Below are positions 9,865-18,871 of a DNA stretch of 28,980 nt, one piece after another. The translations under genes and the position numbers were made by a program. The stretch covers positions 1 through 28,980 of the forward strand of contig CBFGZI010000039.1 in assembly GCA_965653225.1 (NCBI GenBank). The letters run 5' to 3'. Each line of letters opens with the position of its first letter. The first letter of the stretch is position 1. The notes below the pieces were generated by a model. The model had not been told where the DNA came from and searched no databases. It saw nothing but the letters and a program-made list of their open reading frames with translations. The stretch comes from JALZDI01 sp965653225. GTDB lineage: Bacteria; Actinomycetota; Actinomycetes; Propionibacteriales; Nocardioidaceae.

Positions 9865-10793
9865 CCCACGAGCAGCGGTCGCTGCTGGTCCCCGAGGGAC
9901 TGGCCGGCGAGCGGCTCGACTCGGCCCTGGCGCGGATGTTCGGCTTCTCCCGGTCCCGCGCGGCCGAGCTGGTCAGCGAGGGCCTCGTACGCCTCGACGG
10001 CGGGGCGCCGAGCAAGTCCGACCGCGTGCACGCCGGCGCGCACCTCGATGTCGAGATCCCCACCTCGGCTGACCCGCTCCGGGTGGTGCCGCAGACCGTC
10101 GAGGGGCTGCGCGTGGTGCACGACGACGACCACATCGTCGTGGTGGACAAGCCCGTCGGGGTGGCCGCGCATCCCAGTCCCGGCTGGACCGGACCCACGG
10201 TCGTCGGCCACCTCACCGGCGCCGGGTTCAGCATCGCCACCTCCGGCGCGGCCGAGCGGCAGGGCGTGGTGCACCGCCTCGATGTGGGCACCAGCGGGCT
10301 GATGGTCGTCACCAAGTCGGAGGCGGCGTACTCCCGGCTCAAGCGCGCCTTCAAGGAGCGCGAGGTCGACAAGACCTACCACGCGCTGGTCCAGGGCCAC
10401 CCCGACCCGCTACGCGGCACCATCGACGCGCCGATCGGACGCCACCCGCGCCACGACTACAAGTTCGCCGTGGTCGCCTCTGGGAAGCCGAGCGTGACCC
10501 ACTACGAGACGCTGGAGGCGCACCGCTACGCCAGCCTGCTCGAGGTCGACCTCGAGACCGGCCGCACCCACCAGATCCGGGTGCACCTCAGCGCGGTCAA
10601 GCACCCCTGTGTCGGCGACCTGACCTACGGCGCCGACCCGTCGCTGGCCGAGCGCACCGGCATGACCCACCAGTGGCTGCACGCCGCGCGCCTCGGGTTT
10701 CGCCATCCCGACACCGAGGTGTGGATGGAGTTCGAGGCGCCCTACCCCGACGACCTCGCCCACGCCCTCGACGTCATCCGCGACGCCACCTGA
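9861..10793 (+). CDS. rluD: RluA-family 23S rRNA pseudouridine synthase (RluD-like)
   Basis: This enzyme isomerises uridine to pseudouridine in large-subunit rRNA. The 310-residue protein has an N-terminal S4 RNA-binding domain (about residues 15-65, GERLDSALARMFGFSRSRA) and the RluA catalytic domain, with the signature VVHRLDVGTSGLMVVTK containing the catalytic Asp141, followed by RTHQIRVHLS and QWLHAARLGF. The GTG start overlaps the lspA stop (GTGA), and an lspA-rluD pair is common in actinobacteria. The sites modified cannot be read from sequence; RluD is the best name by domain layout. The stop is only 14 bp from the convergent transpeptidase gene, with no clear terminator between them. 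Confidence 0.93.
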   Translation: MTHEQRSLLVPEGLAGERLDSALARMFGFSRSRAAELVSEGLVRLDGGAPSKSDRVHAGAHLDVEIPTSADPLRVVPQTVEGLRVVHDDDHIVVVDKPVGVAAHPSPGWTGPTVVGHLTGAGFSIATSGAAERQGVVHRLDVGTSGLMVVTKSEAAYSRLKRAFKEREVDKTYHALVQGHPDPLRGTIDAPIGRHPRHDYKFAVVASGKPSVTHYETLEAHRYASLLEVDLETGRTHQIRVHLSAVKHPCVGDLTYGADPSLAERTGMTHQWLHAARLGFRHPDTEVWMEFEAPYPDDLAHALDVIRDAT

Positions 10794-10807
10794 GCCGTCT
10801 CCCCAGC

Positions 10808-11929
10808 TCAGGACCAGTACACGACCACGGTGTCGCCGACGTCGACGAGGTCGTACAGCCTCGCGATCGCGTCGTAGTCGCGCACGTTGACGCAGCCGTG
10901 CGACGCGCCGCTGTAGCCGTACGTGGCGAAGTCGGAGGAGTAGTGCACCGCCTGCCCGCCGCTGAAGAACATCGAGTACGGCATCTCCGTGTGGAACAGC
11001 GTCGACACGTGGTCGGCGTCCTTCCACTCGACCTCGAACTGGCCCTCGCGGGTCGGCGTGGACTCGTCGCCGAACCGCACGTCGAGGTCCATCCGCACGT
11101 CACCGTCGACGACGTAGCGCAGGCTGGAGGTGGTCTTGTCGATGCACAGCGCCACGCCGCCCAGGCAGCGCGGGTCGAGCGGAGCCCCCTCCGACGGCGA
11201 CGGCGTGCGGTTGAACAGCTCCGCCTCGGAGGGGTCGTAGGTCATCGCGGCGAGCCGGTTCCAGGTGCGCTGGTCGACCTCGCCGGTCACCGGGATCTCC
11301 CGCTTCCGCTGGAAGCCCTCCACCGCCTGGGTCGTGTCGGAGCCGTAGTGCGGGGTGACGTCGCCGGACATCCAGGCGATCTGCTTCAGCCGCGCCTGCA
11401 GCTCGCGCACCTGGTGGCCGTCGTCGCCGGGTCCGATGATCGTCGGCCCCGGAACCATGATGTTGTGCATCTGGTTGTACGTCGGCATGTGCGTCATCCG
11501 CACCAGCCGGTTCCACGTACGCGGGAAGACCTTGCCGGTGACGGCGAAGCCGCGCTTGGCCTGGAAGCTCCGCACCGCGGCGCGGGTCACGCCGTCGTAG
11601 TCGCCGCTGATGTCGGGTTGGTACCAGTCGAGCTGGTCCAGGCGCGACTGCAGCTCGCGCACCTTGTCGCCGGAGTCCCCCGGCACCAGCAGCGGGCGGG
11701 GCTCGAGCCGCACCGGCTCGGCGGTGGCCGCCACCTGGGGGACCGCCGTCTGGGGGACCGCCGCGTGCCGGGCCGCCGGCCGCACCCCCGCCGGGGCCGC
11801 CGCGGGGGAGGCGCCCCCGGCGTCGGTCCCCGGAAGATGCAGGTCCGCCCCGTGCGCGACGTACCCGATGACGCTCACCGCCGCCACCAGCGCCAGCACG
11901 ACCGCCCCGCTCACCCCGCGTGAAGACAC
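10808..11929 (-). CDS. Exported L,D-transpeptidase with two peptidoglycan-binding domains
   Basis: This enzyme likely makes 3-3 cross-links or attaches proteins to peptidoglycan outside the membrane. The 373 residues contain an N-terminal signal or anchor helix (about 8-26), an Ala/Pro/Val-rich linker (about 35-78), two PG_binding_1 repeats (about 82-146 and 166-230; each has a VRELQ...L core and ends in TWNRL), and a YkuD domain (about 258-373). The catalytic signature is H329...SHGCVNVRD with His344 and Cys346. The GTG start has GGAGGG 12 nt upstream; an in-frame GTG at 11914 is an alternative. It is convergent with rluD and divergent from dnaE. No lipobox is visible. The family assignment is firm; the physiological reaction is inferred. 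Confidence 0.92.
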   Translation of the reverse strand: MSSRGVSGAVVLALVAAVSVIGYVAHGADLHLPGTDAGGASPAAAPAGVRPAARHAAVPQTAVPQVAATAEPVRLEPRPLLVPGDSGDKVRELQSRLDQLDWYQPDISGDYDGVTRAAVRSFQAKRGFAVTGKVFPRTWNRLVRMTHMPTYNQMHNIMVPGPTIIGPGDDGHQVRELQARLKQIAWMSGDVTPHYGSDTTQAVEGFQRKREIPVTGEVDQRTWNRLAAMTYDPSEAELFNRTPSPSEGAPLDPRCLGGVALCIDKTTSSLRYVVDGDVRMDLDVRFGDESTPTREGQFEVEWKDADHVSTLFHTEMPYSMFFSGGQAVHYSSDFATYGYSGASHGCVNVRDYDAIARLYDLVDVGDTVVVYWS

Positions 11930-12118
11930 GGATACATGTTGCCCTCCGACCCGCCCGGGCGCGAGTCGGCACGCTCAACGACGGTCCGGCTCCGTTCCGG
12001 ACCCTGCCGAGCCGGCCCGGACCCGAGTGTCGGTGGCCGGGGGCAGCATCGGGGGTGTGAGAGGCTTTCTCCGGTCTTCCCCACGTCGGTCATTCGTGAG
12101 TTGAGGTCTGCCCGCCAG

Positions 12119-15100
12119 ATGTCGGACCAGTCGTCGAGTTCGTCGTTCGCGCACCTGCACGTCCACACCGAGTACTCCATGCTCGACGGAGCGGCGCGCA
12201 TCAACGACCTGTTCACCGAGGCCGCCCGGATGCAGATGCCGGCCATCGCGGTCACCGACCACGGCAACATGTTCGGTGCCTACGAGTTCTACAAGGCCAG
12301 CAAGGGCACCGGCGTCAAGCCGATCATGGGCGTCGAGGCCTACCTCACGCCCAACACCAGCCGGTTCGAGAAGCGCCGGGTGCAGTGGGGCGACGGCGGC
12401 CGCAACGACGTGTCCGGCGGCGGCGCCTACACCCACCTGACCATGCTGGCCGAGACCACCGAGGGCATGCACAACCTGTTCCGCATGTCCTCGCTGGCCT
12501 CGCTCGAGGGCTACTACTTCAAGCCGCGCATGGACCGCGACCTGCTGCACCGCTACGGCAAGGGCGTCATCGCGACCACCGGCTGCCCCTCCGGCGAGGT
12601 GCAGACGCTGCTGCGCCTGGGCAAGTACGACGAGGCGCTGGCCAGCGCGGCCGAGTTCCGCGACATCTTCGGCGCCGGCAACTACTTCCTCGAGCTGATG
12701 GACCACGGCCTGGGCATCGAGCGGCAGGTGCGCGACGACCTGCTGCGCCTGGCCAAGCAGCTCGACCTGCCGCTCGTGGCCACCAACGACCTGCACTACA
12801 CCCGCCCCGAGGACGCCGAGGGCCACTCCGCGCTGCTGTGCGTGCAGTCGGGATCCACGCTGGCCGACCCCAACCGGTTCAAGTTCGACTCCGACGACTT
12901 CTACCTCAAGACCGCGGCCGAGATGCGCGAGCTGTGGAGCGACTTCCCCGAGGCCTGCGACAACACGCTGCTGATTGCCGAGCGGTGCAACGTCGAGTAC
13001 TCCGAGGGACGCAACCTGATGCCGCGGTTCCCGGTGCCCGACGGCGAGTCCGAGGAGACCTGGTTCCTCAAGGAGGTCGAGCGCGGGCTGGCACACCGCT
13101 ACCCCGACGGCATCACCGCCGCGGTGCGCGAGCGCGCCGACACCGAGACCGGGGTCATCCTGCAGCGCGGCTACCCCGGCTACTTCCTCGTGGTCGCCGA
13201 CTTCATCAACTGGGCCAAGCAGCAGGGCATCCGGGTCGGCCCGGGCCGCGGGTCCGCGACCGGCGCGATCGTCGCGTACGCCCTCGGCATCACCGAGCTC
13301 GACCCGCTCGAGCACGGCCTGCTGTTCGAGCGGTTCCTCAACCCCGAGCGCATGTCGATGCCCGACATCGACATCGACTTCGACGAGCGCCGTCGCGGTG
13401 AGGTCATCCGCTACTGCACCGACAAGTACGGCGACGAGCGGGTCGCCCAGATCGTCACCTACGGCACCATCAAGGCCAAGCAGGCGGTCAAGGACTCCGC
13501 CCGCGTGCTCGGCTTCCCGTTCGCGATGGGTGAGCGCATCACCAAGGCGATGCCGCCGCCGGTCATGGGCAAGGACATCCCGCTCACCGGCGTCTTCGAC
13601 GACAGCCACGCCCGTTACCACGAGGCCGGCGAGTTCCGGTCGCTGTACGACGCCGACGCCGAGGTGCGCCGCGTGGTCGACAACGCCAAGAAGCTGGAGA
13701 ACCTCAAGCGGCAGTGGGGCGTGCACGCCGCCGGCGTGATCATGTCCAGCGAGCCGCTGATCGACGTCATCCCGATCATGCGCCGCGAGCAGGACGGCGC
13801 GATCATCACGCAGTTCGACTACCCGACCTGCGAGACGCTCGGCCTGCTGAAGATGGACTTCCTGGGGCTGCGCAACCTCACCGTCATCGACGACGCGCTG
13901 GCCAACATCGAAGCCAACGGCGGGGAGGTGCCCGACCTCGACACCCTCGGGCTCGACGACCCCAAGGCATACGAGCTGCTCGCCCGCGGCGAGACCCTCG
14001 GGGTGTTCCAGCTCGACGGCGGGCCGATGCGCCAGCTGCTGCGGCAGATGCGTCCGGACAGCTTCGAGGACATCGCCGCCGTGCTCGCGCTGTACCGCCC
14101 CGGCCCGATGGGCGCCAACAGCCACATCAACTACGCCCTGCGCAAGAACGGCAAGCAGGACATCACGCCGATCCACCCCGAGCTCGAGGAGCCGCTGCGC
14201 GACATCCTCGCGCCCACCTACGGCCTGATCATCTACCAGGAGCAGGTCATGGAGATCCCGCAGAAGCTCGCGGGATACTCCCTCGGCAAAGCCGACCTGC
14301 TGCGCCGGGCGATGGGCAAGAAGAAGCGCGAGGTGCTCGACGCGGAGTTCGAGAGCTTCCGCGACGGCATGCTGGCCAACGGCTACTCCAAGCAGGCCGT
14401 GCAGACGCTGTGGGACATCCTGCTGCCGTTCTCCGACTACGCCTTCAACAAGTCCCACACCGCCGGCTACGGCCTGGTGTCCTACTGGACGGCCTACCTC
14501 AAGGCCAACTTCCCCGCGGAGTACATGGCGGCGCTGCTGACCAGCGTCAAGGACTCCAAGGACAAGATGGCCGTCTACCTCAACGAGTGCCGCCGGATGG
14601 GCATCAAGGTGCTGCCGCCCGACGTCAACGAGTCAGCCGCCAACTTCACCCCGGTCGGCACCGACATCAGGTTCGGCCTCACCGCGGTGCGCAACGTCGG
14701 CGGCAACGTCGTCGACGCGATCGTCACCGCCCGCGAGGAGCAGGGCCGCTACTCCGACTTCAACGACTTCATGAGCAAGATCCCGCCGCTGGCGTGCAAC
14801 AAGCGGGTGATCGACTCGCTGGTCAAGGCCGGGGCGTTCGACTCGCTCGGGCACTGCCGGCGCGCCCTTTCGGCGATCCACGAGGACGCGGTCGACCAGT
14901 TCATCGACCTCAAGCGCAACGAGGCGATCGGCCAGGACTCCCTGTTCGGCGGCCTCGGCGACGACGGCGGTGGGTTCGACGGCATCACCGTCACCATCCC
15001 GGCGATCGAGGACTGGGACAAGCAGACCCTGCTCGGCCACGAGCGCGAGATGCTCGGCCTGTACGTCTCCGACCACCCGCTGATGGGTGTCGAGCACGTA

Positions 15101-15649
15101 CTGGCCGCATCCTGCGACTGCACCATCGGCCAGCTGCTGGTCGACGAGGACCGCCCCGACGGCTCCGTCGTCACCGTCGGCGGACTGGTGACCAACGTCC
15201 AGCGCAAGCTGACCAAGCGCGGCGACGCGTGGGCGGTGATCACGCTGGAGGACCTCGAGGGCGCCATCGAGGTGATGCTGTTCCCGTCGGTCTACCAGCT
15301 CTCGGCCGCCGCGCTGATGCCCGATGCGATCGTGACCGTCAAGGGCCGGCTCCGCCGCCGCGACGACGTGCCCGAGATGCACGCCAGCGAGGTCAGCGTC
15401 CCCGACCTCGCGCAGGGCCCGGTCGGGCCGGTGGTGATCTCGATGCCGGTCACCCGCTGCACCCCGCCGGTGGTCGAGCAGCTCAAGGACGTGCTCGGCA
15501 GCCACCCCGGCGTCACCGAGGTACACCTGCGCCTGCAGTCGCAGACCAGCACCAAGGTGATGCGGCTCGACGACGGCCTGCGGGTGACGGCCACGCCGTC
15601 GCTGATGGCCGACCTCAAGGCGCTGCTCGGCCCGAGCTGTCTCACCTGA
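12119..15649 (+). CDS. dnaE: DNA polymerase III alpha subunit (DnaE1)
   Basis: This is the catalytic subunit of the replicative polymerase. In 1176 residues it has an N-terminal PHP domain (HLHVHTEYSMLDG from residue 12, VTDHGNMFG, TNDLHYTRPEDAEGH) whose metal-binding residues look intact; in actinobacterial DnaE1 this domain provides 3'-5' proofreading. The polymerase core has PDIDIDFDERRRGE with catalytic Asp416 and Asp418, and a third Asp580 in KMDFLGLRNLT. A helix-hairpin-helix region and an OB fold (VTVGGLVTNVQRKLTKRGD, near residue 1025) follow. The ATG at 12119 fits the family N-terminus; only a weak GAGG 12 nt upstream supports it. It stands alone, divergent from the transpeptidase across 189 bp in which I see no clear promoter. 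Confidence 0.98.
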   Translation: MSDQSSSSSFAHLHVHTEYSMLDGAARINDLFTEAARMQMPAIAVTDHGNMFGAYEFYKASKGTGVKPIMGVEAYLTPNTSRFEKRRVQWGDGGRNDVSGGGAYTHLTMLAETTEGMHNLFRMSSLASLEGYYFKPRMDRDLLHRYGKGVIATTGCPSGEVQTLLRLGKYDEALASAAEFRDIFGAGNYFLELMDHGLGIERQVRDDLLRLAKQLDLPLVATNDLHYTRPEDAEGHSALLCVQSGSTLADPNRFKFDSDDFYLKTAAEMRELWSDFPEACDNTLLIAERCNVEYSEGRNLMPRFPVPDGESEETWFLKEVERGLAHRYPDGITAAVRERADTETGVILQRGYPGYFLVVADFINWAKQQGIRVGPGRGSATGAIVAYALGITELDPLEHGLLFERFLNPERMSMPDIDIDFDERRRGEVIRYCTDKYGDERVAQIVTYGTIKAKQAVKDSARVLGFPFAMGERITKAMPPPVMGKDIPLTGVFDDSHARYHEAGEFRSLYDADAEVRRVVDNAKKLENLKRQWGVHAAGVIMSSEPLIDVIPIMRREQDGAIITQFDYPTCETLGLLKMDFLGLRNLTVIDDALANIEANGGEVPDLDTLGLDDPKAYELLARGETLGVFQLDGGPMRQLLRQMRPDSFEDIAAVLALYRPGPMGANSHINYALRKNGKQDITPIHPELEEPLRDILAPTYGLIIYQEQVMEIPQKLAGYSLGKADLLRRAMGKKKREVLDAEFESFRDGMLANGYSKQAVQTLWDILLPFSDYAFNKSHTAGYGLVSYWTAYLKANFPAEYMAALLTSVKDSKDKMAVYLNECRRMGIKVLPPDVNESAANFTPVGTDIRFGLTAVRNVGGNVVDAIVTAREEQGRYSDFNDFMSKIPPLACNKRVIDSLVKAGAFDSLGHCRRALSAIHEDAVDQFIDLKRNEAIGQDSLFGGLGDDGGGFDGITVTIPAIEDWDKQTLLGHEREMLGLYVSDHPLMGVEHVLAASCDCTIGQLLVDEDRPDGSVVTVGGLVTNVQRKLTKRGDAWAVITLEDLEGAIEVMLFPSVYQLSAAALMPDAIVTVKGRLRRRDDVPEMHASEVSVPDLAQGPVGPVVISMPVTRCTPPVVEQLKDVLGSHPGVTEVHLRLQSQTSTKVMRLDDGLRVTATPSLMADLKALLGPSCLT

Positions 15650-15675
15650 GCCAGCGCTGCGGTCACGTCCGTGGC

Positions 15676-15697
15676 CAGCCACGGAAGATTGTGGCTG
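15676..15697 (+). terminator. Hairpin after dnaE, possible terminator
   Basis: The arms CAGCCAC and GTGGCTG form a 7-bp stem with an 8-nt loop, 26 nt past the dnaE stop. There is no T-run, so the call is weak. The rest of the 288-bp gap to the convergent YbaK gene (15650-15937) shows no gene or repeat that I can support. Confidence 0.3.
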
Positions 15698-15937
15698 CGC
15701 TGACCGCCACGCTTTTCCGCGGCGTCGCGATCGGCCGCCGTTCCGGGTCTCAGTTGCCCCCTGAAAGCGGCCCGCATGTCGGCAGCGGCGCGGGACCCCA
15801 GCGGGCCTCGCCCGTAACTGCTGCCTTTGGCCCAGCCCCGTGCCGCCCCCAGCCAACCGAGCAGACGCGGCCCACAGACCACAGCCGCATCTTCGCCGTC
15901 AGGCTGAGACACCCGATGCCACCCGCTCGCCGGGCAG

Positions 15938-16429
15938 CTACCGAGCGATCGGCGCACGCTCCGCGCCAACCAGCCGCGCCAGGTCGTCGGGCGTGAGCTC
16001 GACGTCGAGTCCGCGGCGCCCACCCGAGACCAGCACGGTGGCGTGGCCGAACGCCGACTCGTCGATGACCGTGCGCAGCCGCCGGCGCTGCCCGAGCGGG
16101 CTGATCCCGCCCAGCACGTAGCCCGTCGCGCGTTCCGCGGCTGCGCTCTCGGCCATGCTCGCCCGCTTGCCGCCGACCGCCGAGGCCATCGCCTTCAGGT
16201 CCAGCGAACGGTCGACCGGCACGATCCCCACGCACAGAGCGGAGTCCACGTCGACCACCAGGGTCTTGAGCACCCGCGCGGGGTCCATGCCCAGCTTGCC
16301 CGCCGCTTCCATCCCGTACGACGACGCGCCCTCCTCGTGGGCGTACGGGTGCAGCCGGAACGCCACCCCCGCCTGCGTCAGGGCCTTGGTCGCCGGTGTG
16401 CCGGACGACGCGGTCCGTGCCTTCGCCAC
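15938..16429 (-). CDS. ybaK: YbaK/EbsC-type aminoacyl-tRNA deacylase (Cys-tRNA(Pro) deacylase)
   Basis: This trans-editing enzyme hydrolyses mischarged tRNA, typically Cys-tRNA(Pro). Its 163 residues start MAKARTASSGTPATKAL, followed by LHPYAHEEGASSYGMEAA, the conserved lysine Lys55 in ARVLKTLVV, DLKAMASAVGGKRASM, and GGISPLGQRRRLRTVIDE with the Gly-Gly-x-Ser-Pro loop of the family. Of three clustered in-frame GTG codons (16438, 16435, 16429), I choose 16429: it gives the usual MAK N-terminus and lies 7 nt after a TAGGGT -10 box, so the mRNA is probably leaderless. It is convergent with dnaE and divergent from the DUF2567 gene. Specificity for Cys-tRNA(Pro) is inferred from family resemblance. 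Confidence 0.92.
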   Translation of the reverse strand: MAKARTASSGTPATKALTQAGVAFRLHPYAHEEGASSYGMEAAGKLGMDPARVLKTLVVDVDSALCVGIVPVDRSLDLKAMASAVGGKRASMAESAAAERATGYVLGGISPLGQRRRLRTVIDESAFGHATVLVSGGRRGLDVELTPDDLARLVGAERAPIAR

Positions 16430-16436
16430 GTCCACC

Positions 16437-16442
16437 ACCCTA
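16437..16442 (-). promoter_or_regulatory. -10 box of ybaK (leaderless arrangement)
   Basis: TAGGGT on the minus strand ends 7 nt before the GTG at 16429. The spacing puts the transcription start at or next to the start codon. No -35 is evident. Confidence 0.5.
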
Positions 16443-16457
16443 GGGTTCGGCTCCGCG

Positions 16458-16463
16458 TAGCAT
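16458..16463 (+). promoter_or_regulatory. -10 box of the DUF2567 gene (leaderless arrangement)
   Basis: TAGCAT ends 8 nt before the GTG at 16472, and no Shine-Dalgarno is visible. It lies back to back with the ybaK -10 box in a 42-bp intergenic region. Confidence 0.5.
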
Positions 16464-16471
16464 CCGTTGGT

Positions 16472-17149
16472 GTGAGCACACACCCCTCGAGCCCGTACGC
16501 GCCGGCCGGACGCCCGGCCGGACCCCCGGCCGAGCCCCCGGTCACCTGGGTCCAGGGTGTGGTGACGTTCGCGGTGACGCTGGCGCTGTTCCTGGTCGGT
16601 GGCGTCGTGTGCGCGGCCGTCTGGGCGGCGGTGGTGGATCCGCCCACCTACTCGGCGCGGCTGCCCATGTTCGCGGGGCAGCCGGTGCCCAACCTGGAGG
16701 GCCTCAACCGCACCTTCAACATCGACGGCACGTTCCTGCTGATCGCCGGCATCGCCGCCGTCGTGCTCGGCCTGCTGTGCGGTGTGCTGTTCCGCTCGAA
16801 CGGCGTCGTCACCGTGCTCGCGGTGCTGGTCGGGTCCGGCGTCGGCTACGTGACCATGCGGCACCTCGGCATCGGGTTCGGACCCGAGGCGCTGGCCGCG
16901 CAGGCGCGCGGCGCCGGCTCGCACGCCATCCTGCTCGCGCCCCTGCAGGTGCAGGCAACCGGCGTCTACTTCGCCTGGCCCGTCGGAGCCCTTGCCGGTG
17001 TCATGGCGGCGCTGTGGGCGCTGGCCCCCTTCCCCCCGGAGGCACCGGCGACGGCCACATGGCCGGTCACCGGGCCAGCCACGGGACCGAACACGGGACC
17101 GAACACCGGACCGGCCAGCCCGCCGTACCGGCCCGAGCGGCCGCACTGA
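16472..17149 (+). CDS. DUF2567 family four-helix membrane protein
   Basis: This is a 225-residue membrane protein of unknown function. A short Pro/Ala-rich N-terminus precedes four hydrophobic segments (about residues 28-53, 88-111, 113-132 and 166-188). The pattern resembles the actinobacterial DUF2567 family in order and motifs: a PNLEGLNRTFNIDGTF segment before the second helix, an AWPVGALAGVMAALWAL fourth helix and a late hydrophilic tail. Here the tail has repeated TGP units. I recall DUF2567 genes near dnaE and his genes in related genomes. The GTG start has no ribosome-binding site but has TAGCAT 8 nt upstream. A DUF3352 gene follows 62 nt later on the same strand. No function can be assigned. 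Confidence 0.8.
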   Translation: MSTHPSSPYAPAGRPAGPPAEPPVTWVQGVVTFAVTLALFLVGGVVCAAVWAAVVDPPTYSARLPMFAGQPVPNLEGLNRTFNIDGTFLLIAGIAAVVLGLLCGVLFRSNGVVTVLAVLVGSGVGYVTMRHLGIGFGPEALAAQARGAGSHAILLAPLQVQATGVYFAWPVGALAGVMAALWALAPFPPEAPATATWPVTGPATGPNTGPNTGPASPPYRPERPH

Positions 17150-17154
17150 ACCCG

Positions 17155-17184
17155 TTCGCAGCGCTCGACTCCCGGGGCTAACGT
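17155..17184 (+). promoter_or_regulatory. Possible promoter of the DUF3352 gene
   Basis: TTCGCA (17155-17160) and TAACGT (17179-17184) are separated by 18 bp. The transcript would start near 17191 with an AGGGGA ribosome site ahead of the ATG at 17212. Confidence 0.4.
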
Positions 17185-17211
17185 TCTTCCTGAGCAGATA
17201 GGGGAATGGCG

Positions 17212-18825
17212 ATGTCGAGCACCACCCCGTCATCGGACGAGCCCGAGTACGTCGAGCTCGGTCACCAGCAGTCGTCGGGCCCACGGCCCGGCCTCGTGAT
17301 CGGCATCGTCGTCGGCGTGGTCGCGGCGCTGGCGCTGCCGTTGAGCGCCTTCGCGATCTTCCGGTTCATGAGCGGGGGAGGCACCCAGCCGCAGGACGTG
17401 CTGCCCGGCAACGCGGTCGCCTACGTGCGGGTCGACCTCGACCCGTCGGCTCCGCAGAAGATGGCGGCGATCCACTTCCTGCGTACGTTCCCCGCCTTCG
17501 AGAAGCACACCCACATCACCGACGACAGCACCGACGTCCGCCAGACCATCTTCGACGCGATGCTCGGGTCCGCCCCCTGCCAGGTCGACTACCAGCAGGA
17601 CGTGGCGCCGTGGCTCGGTGACCGCTTCGGTGCGGCCGTCATGGCCCCGAGCGCCGGCAACACCGACCCCAGCGTGGTCGGTGCGGTCCAGGTGACCGAC
17701 CGACAGGCGGCCGAGCAGGGGCTGCGCAAGCTGCAGGGCTGTCACCGCGCAGGTGAGCCCGCCGGCGGCTGGTCCTACCTCGACGGGTACATGGTCGTCG
17801 CGAAAACCCAGCAGGAAGCGGCAGACTCCGCCGCCGCGGCGAAACGGACGCCGCTCGCCGACAACGCCGAGTTCCGCGCCGACATGGCCAAGCTCGGCGA
17901 CCCGGGCATCGCCTCGCTCTGGTTCTCCGGCGAGGGCCTCTACCAGGTCTTCCGCGACCATGTGACCAGTGACCCCGGTCCGGCCGGCAGCGCCCTCGAC
18001 CACATGGGCGACCAGGTACGTCGACAGGTCGAGAGCACCGCCCACAGCGGCGCGGCCGCGTTCCGCTTCGACGACAGCTTCCTCGAGCTCGCCACGGTCC
18101 TGACCGGAGACGCATACCAGCAGCCGACCGACGGCGCCGTCGCCGACATGGCACTGCCCAAGACGACGGCGGCCGCCCTCGGTTTCGTCCACGGCGCGAA
18201 GTACGTAGACCGCCAGTCCGACGTGCTGCTCGGCATGATGGCAGCGCACCGCGCAACCGACCCCGAGCAGGCACGCCGGCAGCTGGAGCAGCACCTCGGC
18301 CTACAGTTCCCCGACGACGTCAAGACCCTCGTGGGCGACAGCTTCACGGTCGCGCTCGACGGGAAGGGCCTCGGTCTCGCCGCGATCGCGGGTAGAGGCA
18401 ACCCGTCGCTGATCGACCTGGGCGCGCGGTCGACCACCGACACCGAGGCCTTCCGGCGCGTGGTGCAGTCCCTGCAGGATGCGGCCACGAGGCACGGCGT
18501 CCCGGTCAAGCTGGCCGTGCAGGACACCCCCGACGGCGCCACCGTGGCCCTGAACAAGGACTACGCCGCCACGCTGGCCGGCGGCGGGCCGCTCCCTGGC
18601 ACGGCGGTGTTCGACAGGGCGGTGCCGAACGCCGGCGAGGCGCAGAGCGTGCTGTTCATCAACGTCGACGTCCTCAAGAGCGCGGGTCTGGGCATGGCGT
18701 CACTTGGTAGTGGCGGGATGCAGGAGCTCCTCGCCAACGTGTCCAAGCTCGAGGCCGTCGGGGCCTCCAGCACCGTCCACGACGGCTACTCGCAGGGCAC
18801 CATCCGCATCACCGTCGGACAGTGA
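17212..18825 (+). CDS. DUF3352 family membrane-anchored protein
   Basis: This 537-residue protein has an acidic N-terminal cytoplasmic stretch, one transmembrane helix (about residues 27-50, GLVIGIVVGVVAALALPLSA) and a large extracytoplasmic part beginning LPGNAVAYVRVDLDPSAPQK, the hallmark opening of actinobacterial DUF3352 proteins. The outer part has at least three cysteines (two near residues 123 and 178) and no catalytic motif I recognise. The second ATG (17212) is preferred because AGGGGA is 6 nt upstream; the ATG at 17206 is too close to it. Its function is unknown. It ends 34 bp from the convergent LON-domain gene. Confidence 0.8.
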   Translation: MSSTTPSSDEPEYVELGHQQSSGPRPGLVIGIVVGVVAALALPLSAFAIFRFMSGGGTQPQDVLPGNAVAYVRVDLDPSAPQKMAAIHFLRTFPAFEKHTHITDDSTDVRQTIFDAMLGSAPCQVDYQQDVAPWLGDRFGAAVMAPSAGNTDPSVVGAVQVTDRQAAEQGLRKLQGCHRAGEPAGGWSYLDGYMVVAKTQQEAADSAAAAKRTPLADNAEFRADMAKLGDPGIASLWFSGEGLYQVFRDHVTSDPGPAGSALDHMGDQVRRQVESTAHSGAAAFRFDDSFLELATVLTGDAYQQPTDGAVADMALPKTTAAALGFVHGAKYVDRQSDVLLGMMAAHRATDPEQARRQLEQHLGLQFPDDVKTLVGDSFTVALDGKGLGLAAIAGRGNPSLIDLGARSTTDTEAFRRVVQSLQDAATRHGVPVKLAVQDTPDGATVALNKDYAATLAGGGPLPGTAVFDRAVPNAGEAQSVLFINVDVLKSAGLGMASLGSGGMQELLANVSKLEAVGASSTVHDGYSQGTIRITVGQ

Positions 18826-18828
18826 CCT

Positions 18829-18871
18829 CCAGTGGGCTGTTCGACCAGTTGGCTGGGCGCTAGTTGGGTGA
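18829..18871. repeat. Three degenerate 12-mers between convergent genes
   Basis: CCAGTGGGCTGT (18829), CCAGTTGGCTGG (18845) and CTAGTTGGGTGA (18860) follow each other at 15-16-bp spacing and run into the end of the LON-domain gene. The middle copy is self-complementary at its ends (CCAG/CTGG). The meaning is unknown. Confidence 0.25.

Noticed and set aside
11975..14458. An 827-codon open frame antisense to dnaE
   Set aside because: It mirrors dnaE codon structure in high-GC DNA (Val/Leu/Gly/His-rich, no domain) and has no promoter or ribosome site of its own.
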